DNA from: Trichaptum fuscoviolaceum
Taxonomy: Eukaryota > Basidiomycota > Agaricomycetes > Hymenochaetales > Trichaptaceae
Length of the DNA stretch: 64,000 nt
NCBI GenBank assembly: GCA_910574455.1
Contig: CAJSYZ010000009.1
Location: forward strand, 3,861,040 to 3,925,039
Direction of reading: 5' to 3'
Shown: positions 49,036 through 60,426 of the stretch, in pieces
Numbering within the stretch: the first letter of the stretch is position 1
Layout: the number at the start of each line of letters is the position of its first letter
The notes under the pieces: model-generated
Seen by the model: only the letters and a program-made list of their open reading frames with translations
Database searches by the model: none
Told to the model about the DNA's origin: nothing
Program-made: the position numbers and the translations under genes

Positions 49036-49490
49036 TGTTTGTTTGTTTGTTTGTTTGTTTGTTCCATTATCCTCACTGCAGGCCATTTAGGCCTATGGCG
49101 GAGTCTAACCTCTACAAACAATTTTATAGAAGTTAATTTGTAATCCCATGTGCCCCTCTCCACCTGACCCGCCAGAAACGACATGCATGCCACCGACACC
49201 CCCACAAATGCTGCCAAACCCTAATCCAGTAACCTTTACTTTTTTCCCTCCTTCTAATTCGGGTTATTGTGATTATTGCCGGATGTGGTAAGAGCGTGAG
49301 AGTGTGGTTGGTTTAAGATGGTTAATGACACATGGTCATAGTGGTTGAAGTCTTGGAGTGTCTAAAAATGGGGCTCCAAGGGTTTGGGACCAAGGGTGCG
49401 GCTCGAACGAGCGAGCCTCGCACAAAATATGAATTAACTATTTGCACTCCCCTCAGGGTGCAATGGTACCACTAGGCCACTGCGGCCCTC
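49036..49490 (-). mobile_element. tRNA-derived SINE with LINE-like 3' end
   Basis: On the minus strand the head reads GGCCGCAGTGGCCTAGTGG, then CTCGTTCGAGCCGCAC (boxes A and B), followed by a 300-bp body. The end is GGCCTAAATGGCC, CTGCAGTGAGGATAATGG and an AAAC repeat. Flanking duplications ATTGCCAACGACGTT and ACTGCCAATGACGTT match at 13 of 15 positions. The 3' end is the LINE end found at 8683-8740. It interrupts an exon of copy D. Confidence 0.9.
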
Positions 49491-49889
49491 ACTGCCAATG
49501 ACGTTCCCTGGATTTGCGTCTGTAATCTCTTGAATTTCTTGCTCTTCTGAGACTTCGTGATGTATTGAAGCTACATCACTTTCTTTAGCCGCCCCTGTGA
49601 AGACTTCAGTCATTGTTGTCCGTACAAATGAGATTGTCAAGGCTTACTAATTGATAGATTCAGGGTTTGATGCAGTGTGTCCAAGGATGTCTGCATTTGT
49701 TTCATGGCATCCTGAATACCGCCACAGAAAGCACTCAGCGCTTGAAGTTGGGGAGCGTCCAAACCGTCTTCTTGGTAGATTAGCATTGTGATTCCCAGCA
49801 GGTGCGCTCACATACCTATTGGAAGGTCTGCGAAATTGGATTATTAATAATGAGTTCAGAAGCGATAGAGATTTGTACGAACCAGGCAT

Positions 49890-50599
49890 CTTGGAGGGGA
49901 CCAGGCGGGAGTGAGAGGGGAAAAGATAGCTGTCAGTCAGCGCTGGTCCCCTCTAAATAACTCGCGGGAGTGCAGCGTCAATCAGGAGTCAGGACATGGA
50001 TTGGAAGAAGTGAATCCGCCGGTAAAACGCCGGCTGTCGGAGGGCGCTTGTTAGATTTGACCATCTTTTCAAAATCATAATGGAGAGGAGAGCGTCAATC
50101 AAGTCTGGTATTTAGCGGAGATGAACGTCGGAGGAAGAGCGTGGCGCGTCGGTAACTTGAATATTTAAGCTCCGACGGCAATCGGCGACTCGAAAACACC
50201 GTTGCGCCTGTATAAAGAAGCTCGTTCTCACCACGCAAAGACTCGGTAGGACAATGTGGCAGCATTGTGGCTGATCGAGTTCAAAGCGAGTGCGTTGGGG
50301 TTGATTGGCAAAATAACGTCCGGATGCACTTCTAGGTCATTGATAATGTTCGTCACAATTCCGAGAGGTTGGTAATGTTGAGCAAGGTTCACCCATTTGT
50401 CTCCGCTGGTCCTTTTGGATCGCAGCTTGGCACATGTATGTCCCCGGGCTCATCTCATAGACTAGCAGATTCTCTGATTCCTCTTCCAGGCCGAACAGCC
50501 CCAGCCTTGTTGGCAAACTTGTGCAACAGGTCTGATGAAAAACAGCCAGCGTCGTTGAGCGGGATTCTGTGATCAAGCAACGTAGCGAAATGGGGTTCG
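49890..50599. repeat. Upstream flank of copy D
   Basis: This non-coding sequence is partly related to the other upstream flanks (50085-50170 matches 31470-31570). It includes the CT-rich leader next to the start of copy D. Confidence 0.5.
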
Positions 50600-52696
50600 T
50601 GGGGTGCTCTGCGGAGGTCGACGAAAGGAATGCTGAGGCTTGGTGTCTATCTTACTGTGCGTTTACTAGTAAGTTATCATGTTTCAGAAGGCCTTGACTC
50701 GCTTTCGACTTCGACTTCGGCGTCCTGGTTTCGGGGCTGGAAATAGTTGACGGCGTGATTTGCAGGAAATGACAATTCGCTGGTGTTTTGTTCGCAGTAG
50801 AGCGCACCAAACGCCCTTCTTTCCTTCTCCGCCACGCAATTAGGCGACGACCTCAGATACATCCGCAGACTCGGATGGGGCGTTTACCTGTTATTGTCGT
50901 TCCAGCATTCCACACGCACTCGATCTGTCTATACTATCCGCTCCTGGTCCCTTGCACCAGTTGCTTCTGCATGCATATCTCGCCGCCATCGTGCCCGACA
51001 ACACCGGAGACGAATGAACTAAGCTTGAATGAGGTCCGTTCTGCTCAGGTTGGTCAACAAACTTAGAATGACAGAGATCGAAATCTGACCGACTTGCTCT
51101 CATGCTTCATGAAGGCCCGGAACCTCTGGCGAGGGTGTCTCCGATTTGTGCAGGTAGTAGAGGCAACTTGGCGTAGAGAATGGTGAAATTGCGGATGGGT
51201 GGAAGGAGACGAGGAGGGTGTGGGTCATTTAGGGATTTGTGGTGTAGAAGACAGGATCTCCGTGAATGCAATCAATGATGGCGCATTCATTGGTTGCGCA
51301 TGCCCTAGCCGTCGGGCATGCTCAGTGTCATCGCGCGTCCTAGCTGCTCTGCTTCCCTTGGTAGGCCAGTCTCCAGGCTGGTACTACCTTCAGCTCGCTC
51401 GACGTTTGGCGTCCATCAAGCACGAAAGTTTGAATGTTCTGTACATTTATTTAGAAATTTATTTATTTGGTCGTATCGCATTTTGGACTATTGATAGCAC
51501 ATGGATTTGAGACTCTGAGTGACCAGGAAGAAAGTGCAACGCAGAACATTAACAACTTGAAGAGTGGGAACGTGGAGGCTATTCGGTAACCGTGCCATGA
51601 CCTCCGGAACTTCAAGTTCTTCAAGTTGCCGGTGAGACCCGGAACACCGCTGCTATCTTCATCCACCCGACATTGCTCTTCACCACTTCACCTCCTCTGT
51701 AAATATTCTTCAAAGAGAGGGTATGTAGCTGAATGACTGAAATGACAAAAGACAATCCCTAGAGCGGTTCACGTTACAGGTGGCGGAAGAGCTTCCGAGT
51801 CCGGCAATCGCCCGAGACGGGCTTTAAAGTTGATTCAGACTCCGCAACTACGTGCACGACCGTCTGCGATCGTTTTCTTGTGCGATGTTCCCTTCAACAG
51901 CCCGCTCTCACATTTGAGGAGCATGGTGATATTGGTTCGTTGGTTCGAAATCTGAGGGTCGCTACGTTGAGCGCGATGATGCTGCGGGGACGGAATTTCG
52001 GGGCGTTTTGTGCTTTTAACTTGAATGACCTACTCTTGTTCTGCAGGGAAATGGTTTGTATTCCTTGCTACCGACTTATGACCGGTGTCGCTGGAGATGC
52101 ACTAAACAGACAAACCAAGTTGAGTCCATCAATCCGCTTACCTTCGTTGTCTCACTCAGGTCCTGATATGGCCCTGCAGCCATTTGTATGTGTAGTAAGT
52201 CGGTCAGCGAGCCACTCCGAAGACTTTTGTTAGATTGATATTATTGGCATCGACGCGGTTGAAGTAGGATGGCCAACCCGGGAATTATGGCCCAGTTATA
52301 TCATACTTCAGATGAACAACACCATCACCCGCTGCCAATGAATCAAGTAAGTTAGCTCCTCGCTTTTCAGTGATTGACTCGTTCAAAGCCTTTCAGTCCG
52401 ACGCTGCCGCTGACAATCGCTTCAATATATCGCACTGAATCCTACCTGTAAGTCGATCTTGCTAGTCATCTACTACATTGCTTCGTCACCTAAAGGATGC
52501 AGAATCTCAAGCCCAAAATATGATTCACAAATGTCATCTCAGGTGTCGTCATACTACATTAGACAAAGGAAACATCATAAAATCGATTCTAGTGCTTAAT
52601 GTGCACGATCTGCAAGTGGCGCGTCTGCTATTGGATCACGAATTAATTCTGCAAAGTAACCTTGGTGAATGAAAGAAGGCATACCTTAGTTTCTCT
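50600..52696. repeat. Type II intergenic flank, copy 2
   Basis: Paralogue of 33950-35890. The block 52320-52690 is closest. Conserved short frames (52478-52672 against the equivalent near 35690-35870) have no recognisable features. No gene is supported. Confidence 0.6.
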
Positions 52697-55600
52697 TCAT
52701 TCACTGCTCTCAACCTCGACTGCTGCTGGCGATTTCTTGTTCATCTCTTCCTCAACCGGTCGATCATTGCGTGTGACGGCGTCGTCTTCTCTTCCAGGGA
52801 TCTCGGGCTCGTGGCTCGAACCGCTTGGTGTAGAATCTACGACTTCTGGTCCTCCTGTTATCGCGGCCGGTGGTGGATGTTCGTCGGATGGGGAAGTTTC
52901 ATCGATCGGTTGCCGTCGGAATTCCGGCTCAGTGCCTGGCTGTCTAGTATCCACAGCTACAAGCCCGGCTTGTGGTACAGATGTGTTGACCATACTCCCG
53001 TGTGGCGATCCGGATACACTACCGTGTTTGTTTCGATTTTCGCTCCTCGATTGCGAACGTGGAGAATCATCAACGTTGCGCTCGGGCGATGGATATGCTT
53101 CGGCCCGACATTCGGCCCGACCTCCGGCCCTGTCCGCCTCTTTCTCTTCACGTACTAAATTTAACACGGGCGTCACCTTCTGATTGAACTCCTCGTAGAG
53201 CTTAGGATAACCCCAGAGGAGGTTTTCCTTGAGATGTCGTTCTAAATCCTCCTTGTCGCTGCGATTCATCAATACAGAATACACAAAACACTTTAGAGTA
53301 TGATCCTTACTATCCGTTCTTCCAGTTGTCAGTAACATTCATGAATATTTGCACAAGGTCCCCTTCTCCGAACCGTCTTCGGAGGGAGTCGCAATATCGA
53401 TTCTTTACTTTCTCAGCTTGAGTTTCCAAAGGTAACCCATCCTGAGTTTTCTCTGCTGCTTCAGGCGTACTGTTTTCTCCTAGCTCGATGTCGCCTAGTC
53501 GTTGACCTTCCTGAGAGGATCGGGTACCAGTCCTCAGGAAAAAGTGACTAAAATTCAAAAGGCACCTCTTCACCCTCAGAGCGCATTTCTTGGTCGAGAC
53601 TCCAATATGGCGGATGAGCTTTGAAAGAAGGTATGGGTCTGACCAGGCACGATCCTCAAGCAACAAGGTGTAATTAAGCAGTGCTACACGTTTATCCACC
53701 CCGAATGCCCTTAAAACCCATCGTCAGCTGATCTTGGACATTGCTAAAGAAAGCGGAGATACCAATATATGTTCCGGAGGAGATGTAACCAGTACACCCT
53801 AGACTTGTCATTATGTTGTTTCATAGTTGTCCCAATCCATTTCAAGATCGTCCAGTTCCATTTCGCAACTATTTTTATGCCTTCCCCGAACCATTTCGTG
53901 ACTACCCTGATCCATTTTGTGTTCTTGAAAATCCATCTTGCCCACCGGGATTCATGTTTCAGTTGGTAGATGAACCAAGCTGTGACCGACAGGATGCACA
54001 TGCTATGCAACCCTGTGAAGACATTTGTAGCGATCGAGACAAACTGCGGCTAAGACGTACTGAGAGACATCATTCATGAAGGGAAGGTGATCAATGCAAC
54101 GAACCTGCACGGACCAATAAGCAAAGAGATTTAGACCAACGACGAAAGAGACAGCGGCCACGATTAGGAAGACCATAGGCGCCTTATCAAGCCAGAACCG
54201 AATCAGTATGGGTGTTGCACGCGGTGAATAATACCTTTGAAAGCAACATCAATACGAGGACAAAATGCCGTCTGATATAAGCCACCTACACTGAGGATCT
54301 ACGCCATGTCACGCCCAGTAGGCTGCTCACACCCGAGGAGACGCTGAAAACCAACGACAGGAACCAAAAGAAGTTCACAATTCCTCTAAGAGTGCTGGAC
54401 GTCCCTGAGCTGGGCTGCGCGTACGTGAATTGAAGTGTGGTCGCTGTCACGCTGGAGAAGAAGGTGGCGATCGTCGTGATGTTGATGTATCGTGTCGTAT
54501 CCCTCTCCTTCTCCTCGGCAAGAAAAGTAGGTAAAGCTGTCCTACTTTAGCGCAAGCAGGTCGGGATCAAGCACTCAAACACTTACATTTCTCTCCAAAA
54601 GTTTTGAGTTCATCGGCCACAGTGCCTGCACCGACTTTCGCGGAGTTCCTTTCGGAAGCTTCTTTAGGTGCATACATGGCCTCTTCCAGCTTGGTGAAGA
54701 GGTCATAACAAACATAATCCATGCATTCAACCAGCTCATTTCTATGTATGAAGCCTAGGATAGTACTGTTAGAAATACTGCTGCGATCATTTAATCTTTG
54801 ATTATTACCGTGGGCTTTATGCACCCCATACTTCGTGACAAAAGTGTTAAGCATCGGTCATATATTGCAGCAATGTACTGTAGCTCACCCATAAACAATC
54901 CGCCCATCCTTTCACTTCACGAAAGTAGAACGCGTGCTTTTGGTGGTATAGGCTACCCTTGAATTTACTGACGGCAAAAGATAGTTGTGCAAGAGGGTAC
55001 GTCAAATACTTGATTTCACTTGGTCTTTCTATGTCACTTGTTAAAGTCTTCCACTCTTATCTGTAAGATGTCACGCACTATCTGGGTCGATTCTCAAGCC
55101 ATAAATCAGCGGCTCCACGAGACTATGAAGGTGGCTCTGAACATCTTTTGCGGATTCAATGACCTCCTTATCTCCTCCGACGATGCTATAATGTGCGATA
55201 AGGTGGTCCAGCTACTTCTTTGATAAGATACATTTTGCACAGTGGAAGCTACAAACATACCTCATCGTGCATTCTATTGCACGCTCTGCAGAGGGACAAT
55301 TAATTCAGACACACAACAAAAATTCGGGTACGAAGCCATACGTGCGGTGTGTTGTACATCTTTCCTTTAGCCGTGCAGTCGTGTCTAAATCCAGCAAGAC
55401 ACTAGTGGAGTCCGAGTCCTCGATCGGAAAGACATTAACTATGTATTCCCAACACTTGATGTCAATGTCCTCTGGCTTCTGCGACTGCGAAGCTAACCAT
55501 TTCATCGCAGCTTTGATACAATCAACATGAATGAGTAAAAACATTACCGGCGCACCATGCACTCAACCACTTACATGCTTCTTCGAATGTCATCATTGCT

Positions 55601-56719
55601 TGGGCGACATTGGCCATCGCTGTTTCCAGGTCGAAGAAAAAGACATCGTGGATGTACGACAAACATTCAACAAATTTCCCAGATTCTACGCGATCTATCT
55701 CATTGTTGTTAGTTATCGAACTACGGTAGATAGGCTTCATTCCTACCTCTGTTTTTATGGTACCCATTCTTCGCGTGAATGATTAGCCCGAGAAGTAAAT
55801 CAAAGAACCGGTACTCACAATAAGGCAGTTCCTCCATTGCGACATTTTATCACTGAGTGCTGTCTCCCTGGGAGGCGAAGGTGAAAAGTGCCAGACAAGA
55901 AAGGTGAGAGAATCAAAGGCATCTTTCACGCCCTTGAATACCTCGCCGTGTTCTGAACCATCACTGTAGGTATTAGTGATAGTTTCTACTCCCGAATACA
56001 ACGCACCATCGGCAACCGCATCCAAAGCTTTCTCCACACATTGCACAGGCTCGAGCATTGCCTTTCGTAGCGACTCTGCATATTCAATATCATTCTTGTC
56101 GCCACCGACAATGCGCAAGTGCGCAATGTAGCATCCAAGCTGATTTTGTCAGTACGGATCATTTCGTGTGGTTGGTACCGAATACGCACCTCCACCTGCA
56201 TCTTCTCGCATTCGCTGAAGCAGAATTAGACTCGGTTTTACAGCTCAGTTCGTATAGAGTACCATTTGTGTTTGGTGCATCGTTCCTTGTACTGTGCTAT
56301 CTTTTCAGGACTCGGCCAGTCTTACGGAAGCAATAAGATTCATCATCATCAGAAATGGAATCATGACTCACTCTCGGGCTCATCATTGATAACGACGTTT
56401 CCTGGATTAGCGCCCGTAATCTCTTGAATTTCTTGCTCTTTTGGGACTTCGTGATGTGTTGAAACTACAGCGCTCTCCTCAGCCGCCTCTGTGGAGACTT
56501 CAGTCTTTATTATCTGTACAAACGAGACAGTCAAGGCTTACTAATCGATAGATTCACGGTCTGGTGCAGTGTGTCCAAAGATGTCTGCATTTGTTTCATG
56601 GCATCCTGAATACCGCCACAGAAAGCACTCAGCGCTTGAAGTTGAGGAGCGTCCAAACCTTCTCAGAAACTTAGTATTGTGCGTCTAAGCAAATGCGGTC
56701 ACGTACCCATTGGAATCAT
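52697..56719 (-). CDS. Copy E: family member with type II tail
   Basis: Full-length layout as in copies A and C. The start at 56717-56719 gives MIPM and joins the next exon through a GTACGT donor to read EGLDAPQL. Both helical modules and the four membrane segments are present (for example FVSLATNFFTG and MHSMCILSVTAWFIYQLKHE). The heptad region is degenerate (TKWFGEGI, later KWIGTTM). The type II tail includes LRRRFGEGDLVQIFMNV and a Pro/Ser-rich end finishing VEVESSE. I saw no obvious stop in the exons followed, though the model was not checked base by base. Confidence 0.6.
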
Positions 56720-57600
56720 CTTGAAGGGGAGCAGGCGAGAGTAAGAGGGAAAGGCTAGTTGTCAGCGTTGAAGGAGCAGGACCCCTCTACTTCTAACTAA
56801 CATGCGGCAGTGCAGTGTCAATGTGGCTGGCAGAGGCCAATTGTTCGGAAGGAGCTCTACGGTACAATGTCGGCTGTCCCTGGGCGCCATGTAATTTTCG
56901 GGCATTGTTCTCGAAATTACGTTCCACTTTACCTTCTCTGTGTATCTTTTTGCGATGCCTAAACACACAAATCTTCTTTCTCGACGCAGAAGATGTGTAG
57001 AGTTCGCGTAGAAGTGTATACCCATCGTTCTAGTGTTTCGCCATGCAGTAAGCTCGTGTGAGGAAACTGCGGTCCGGGATAGCATCTACACGCGTAATTT
57101 GCCTCGAGTCCTAAGGCCGTATGTGATGTTCGAGCCGTATAGTAAGGCAGTAGATATAGTTATTAATCGGCCTCGTGGAAGTTTTCCCCTCATGATACGA
57201 GGGTCGGGTTGCCTGCTCGAGTCTTGGGGCCGTGCCAGTGGGCGATGTCCAAGTTTACTATAGTAATAGTTTGTGTCGACGAAGCAATGCAGACCGCCCT
57301 AAGACAGCAGATATTAGTTAACAATCGGCGTCGTGTAAACCTCCCTCTCAAACGGCATCGGATCCTGAGAGAGTCGTGTTCAAATCTGACCTATGGCCTC
57401 CCGACGATGCAAGATAGATATGCCCAGAATGGAGAGGAGAGCGTCTATCAAGTCTGGTATTCAGCGGAGATGAACGTCGGAGGAAGAGCGTGCCAGTGCC
57501 AGTGGCGCGGTGGCGTTGTTTTCAAGCTCCGGTAATGGACGGAAAGGTAGTTTCCCCGATTCGGAGCTCACCTACAATGCCCACCACCTGATCCCCGCCA
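56720..57600. repeat. Upstream flank of copy E; right edge of the array
   Basis: Paralogue of 39904-40520 (to about 57190) and then of 31270-31620. Similarity to other units ends near 57550, which marks the right boundary of the segmental duplication. Confidence 0.6.
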
Positions 57601-59310
57601 CGAAGCGTAGCGTAGTAGAGGGATGTGTGGGCGCGAAAAAATAATCGAATTGTCAGCAAGTAAGCATTACAAATCAATAATTGTCCAATCCCATCTCTCC
57701 GATCCTCGGATCAATTCACTTTTCAAACCGTTTTTGCCTCAGGGTCTCACTTTTCTCGTGCGTATCTCTTCTGCTTCCCTTTTTTTAGCTTTTCATATGG
57801 CTTTTACGCTGTTTATTTACTTTTCCCCTCGGTCTTAATTTCCTAAGCCCCTATGTTGTCTATTATCTGCTATTATCTTCTTCATTTCCTTGCTCTATTT
57901 GTGCATACTAGTATGCTTTCGCTTCTCCTTCTTTTTCTTTCTCTTTCTTTCCTTACCCTGAGCTCCGCGTTACTCCGCATCGCGTTGCAAGTCGAGAACA
58001 TACATCCGCTCCTCCGCCACTGGCATCCGTTCCTGTACTCAAGCTCTTCCCGTTCTCGCTCGGACACTTTCATACCACGAAACAGCGCCTCATCATCTGC
58101 AGTTTCATTGCGAAGAAGCTCGATCAGCTGGTGCTCTTGGTTCAAGAGGTAGACCTGATGCGAGCGTGCACTGGCAGGGAGGCCCAAGTGTAATGTAACG
58201 CTGACCTGGCTTCCGTTTCACTCGGTTCTCTAACTCTGGATTCTCGGATTGTATTCTCGACCGCGACTGTTCACTTTGAAGGACAAGAACCGATCAATCT
58301 CGTCCTCGGATTGCCCTTCAACAGACTCGACTTCAGCTTCAAGACGGCTAGACGACTTCAAATATCAAGCATCATCAATCGCACTTCACACTTTCTCATA
58401 TACATAGGACACACAGCATCACGTCAGTTTGAACTGAACGGCACGGAGGCGATGTTACCCAGCAACCAGGTAAGCTTCTTTCTCATTGTGTACGCATCTG
58501 CCACTCACACCGCGCATAAAGCTATCAAGCTCAGTGGCTCATACAAGCCTTAACCCTCATGCCTATCGACGATTATCTGTTTGCACTCGTTCTTAGTAAC
58601 TTGGCCGATCTTCTATACTGTCCAGTGGCTGCGAATGTGACACTCTCCGTTGATTCCTCGCCATTGCTTTACCTGAAGTCTCGGCCGATGAAGTATTTAT
58701 TCTTACTGAAGTTTCGTCGCCGACGTTCCTTGACGAGGAGCCGCCAAAACCAATTATCCAAAAGCCTTGAACAAAACTGTAGGCTCTGTAACCTATACCC
58801 CAGTCAACCCGAGTCATGATAACCATCGTGCCTCTCTGACCAGATCAATGCCTGCGACGGCCTGTGCTGAGAAAATTAAGTACCGCATCGACCCTTGCAA
58901 TATGCCTTTGCCTGAAGATGGTGATAGCGACTTGAGACTTCTGTCAGCTGTTTCAGCTCTAAGTATGCCTTTCGTAGGACCTTTATCTACAAAAGCGGAT
59001 GGAGTGGACCGCTCTCTGTACCGGTTCGCTCTGTCCCTGAACTCAAGAACACGGCCGCGGCAATAAGTCCTGCATCGTCGCCTAACCAATGAACAACGAC
59101 ACCCTATTACATAGGTCCGCTGACTGTCGATGCAGTGTCCATATGAAGAAGTGGATACGCTGAGATGCTCAAATCTTGACGCAGAAGCTACTATTGGCAA
59201 GCTCATAGACTGACGGTAAGTACGAACATCTTGCTTACCACATTCAATGCATTCCCCATGATTTGCTCAGACATTCGTGGCGGGGACAAGCTGGCTCTGA
59301 CAGCGCTATA
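57601..59310. other. Unassigned region with weak coding traces
   Basis: Short frames on both strands look partly coding: on the minus strand HQVYLLNQEHQLIELLRNET near 58130; on the plus strand TVHFEGQEPINLVLGLPFNR near 58270-58330 and IDPCNMPLPEDGDSDLRL near 58890. They do not join into one gene by simple splicing, and I recognise no family. This may be a decayed gene or retroelement. Confidence 0.3.
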
Positions 59311-59316
59311 TAATAC

Positions 59317-59892
59317 CTAATTAGCATGGGATAAGGGTCCCTTATCCCCAGTCTCCTACCCAGACCCTCCCACGGTTCGGAAGAGGCCGAAGCCTCAGGG
59401 TCCAGGTAAAGTTGAGGGGGACCCTTTCCTCCCGTCAGGGAGGGTCTGACTTACAACATTTAGCCGAGGCCCCGAACGTTGTCAGGGTTTACCTCCTGCT
59501 CACTGTTTTCGTGGGAATGTTCATTCTGCACACATATTATGTCAAAACTGTAAATCCACAGAAATCATAGGAAGTGTCTGTAAAAGCTTTATATTATAAA
59601 TAATGGCAATGGTATATCTGACTGGCACCAGTAAGTCCAACTGTGTAGCAACTACCAAAATTTCCGAGCCCAAGTCGAAGCTCCCGCCTCCCGCCGTTCC
59701 CACGGGTTGCAATGGGCGGCAATGGACCCTGACGACGTTCGGGGCCTCGGCTAAATGTTGTAAGTCAGACCCTCCCTGACGGGAGGAAAGGGTCCCCCTC
59801 AACTTTACCTGGACCCTGAGGCTTCGGCCTCTTCCGAACCGTGGGAGGGTCTGGGTAGGAGACTGCCTTATCCCATGCCAGTGCTAATTAGC
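59317..59892. mobile_element. Foldback/MITE-like element
   Basis: Two near-perfect inverted arms of about 145-165 bp (59338-59500 and 59715-59875) surround a spacer of about 200 bp. CTAATTAGC occurs at both outer edges (59317-59325 and 59884-59892) and could be a 9-bp target duplication or part of the ends. The left edge has a GGGATAAGGGTCCCTTATCCC-type palindrome that also occurs in the ends of element A. There is no coding capacity. Confidence 0.8.
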
Positions 59893-60426
59893 GAGGCTTC
59901 GTTGTGCTAAGTCATGGGTGGACACGGTCGCGACATTTAAAGTTCCGATTTAGGGTCCGATTCGAGCTCGCACTGAAGTTGACTGAACATTCTGCCAACT
60001 CGTACCCTCATGAACTTACTCTGAAAGCTCTATTAGTTTCCGACAACTACAATCGCTTCTCCGAGCTTACTGTAACATCTCAGTGGAAAAATCTCACTGG
60101 TAGCGAGCTCAATGACTCTGACATACATACAGTACATGTACACTGCAGTGGGATGTTCTCCGAATACGCTTGTCGTCAAATTGAACACCGTAATGCCCGG
60201 AGAGTCCATCTTCAAGTTAACTGCTCAGCACGACGCCCCGTTTATTTCGGATGCAATACTACACAGCAGTGATGTTGCCTAATTCTCTTAGACGTCTTCC
60301 GAGCGCTTTACGTGCCTCTATTTCGCTTGGTATCCCGTTCCAGCCCTTTATAAGTGCGTCAGAGCATGAAAGGCTCGAACGAACTACCTTTCCCTTCCAC
60401 TAGCGACAAAACGACGAAGAGTATAG
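59893..60426. other. Intergenic region upstream of the FAD gene
   Basis: The frame 59904-60272 has no recognisable features and is not called. The minus-strand stretch at 60290-60400 reads DALIKGWNGIPSEIEARKAL, which faintly resembles the end of a reverse transcriptase ORF; I would not rely on it. The promoter of the downstream gene must lie here, but I see no clear motif. Confidence 0.35.

Larger units (their letters stand above)
43431..49889 (-). pseudogene. Copy D: family member with element D in an intron and a SINE in an exon
   Basis: This is a type I copy. The tail and C-terminal exons are at 43431-44490. Element D occupies the intron that follows the heptad exon. The rest runs from 46429 to 49889, with the MPD start at 49887-49889. 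The heptad array is the shortest in the family: one full GWIGKGM plus one partial unit. The intronic element might be spliced out. The SINE at 49036-49490, however, sits inside the coding exon that ends near the NDEP motif in copy A, and it would add stops. I therefore call it a pseudogene. The flanking exons show little decay, so the damage looks recent. Confidence 0.75.

Noticed and set aside
57850..58190. A gene on either strand
   Set aside because: Open frames exist on both strands, but none has a credible start, splice pattern or family match.
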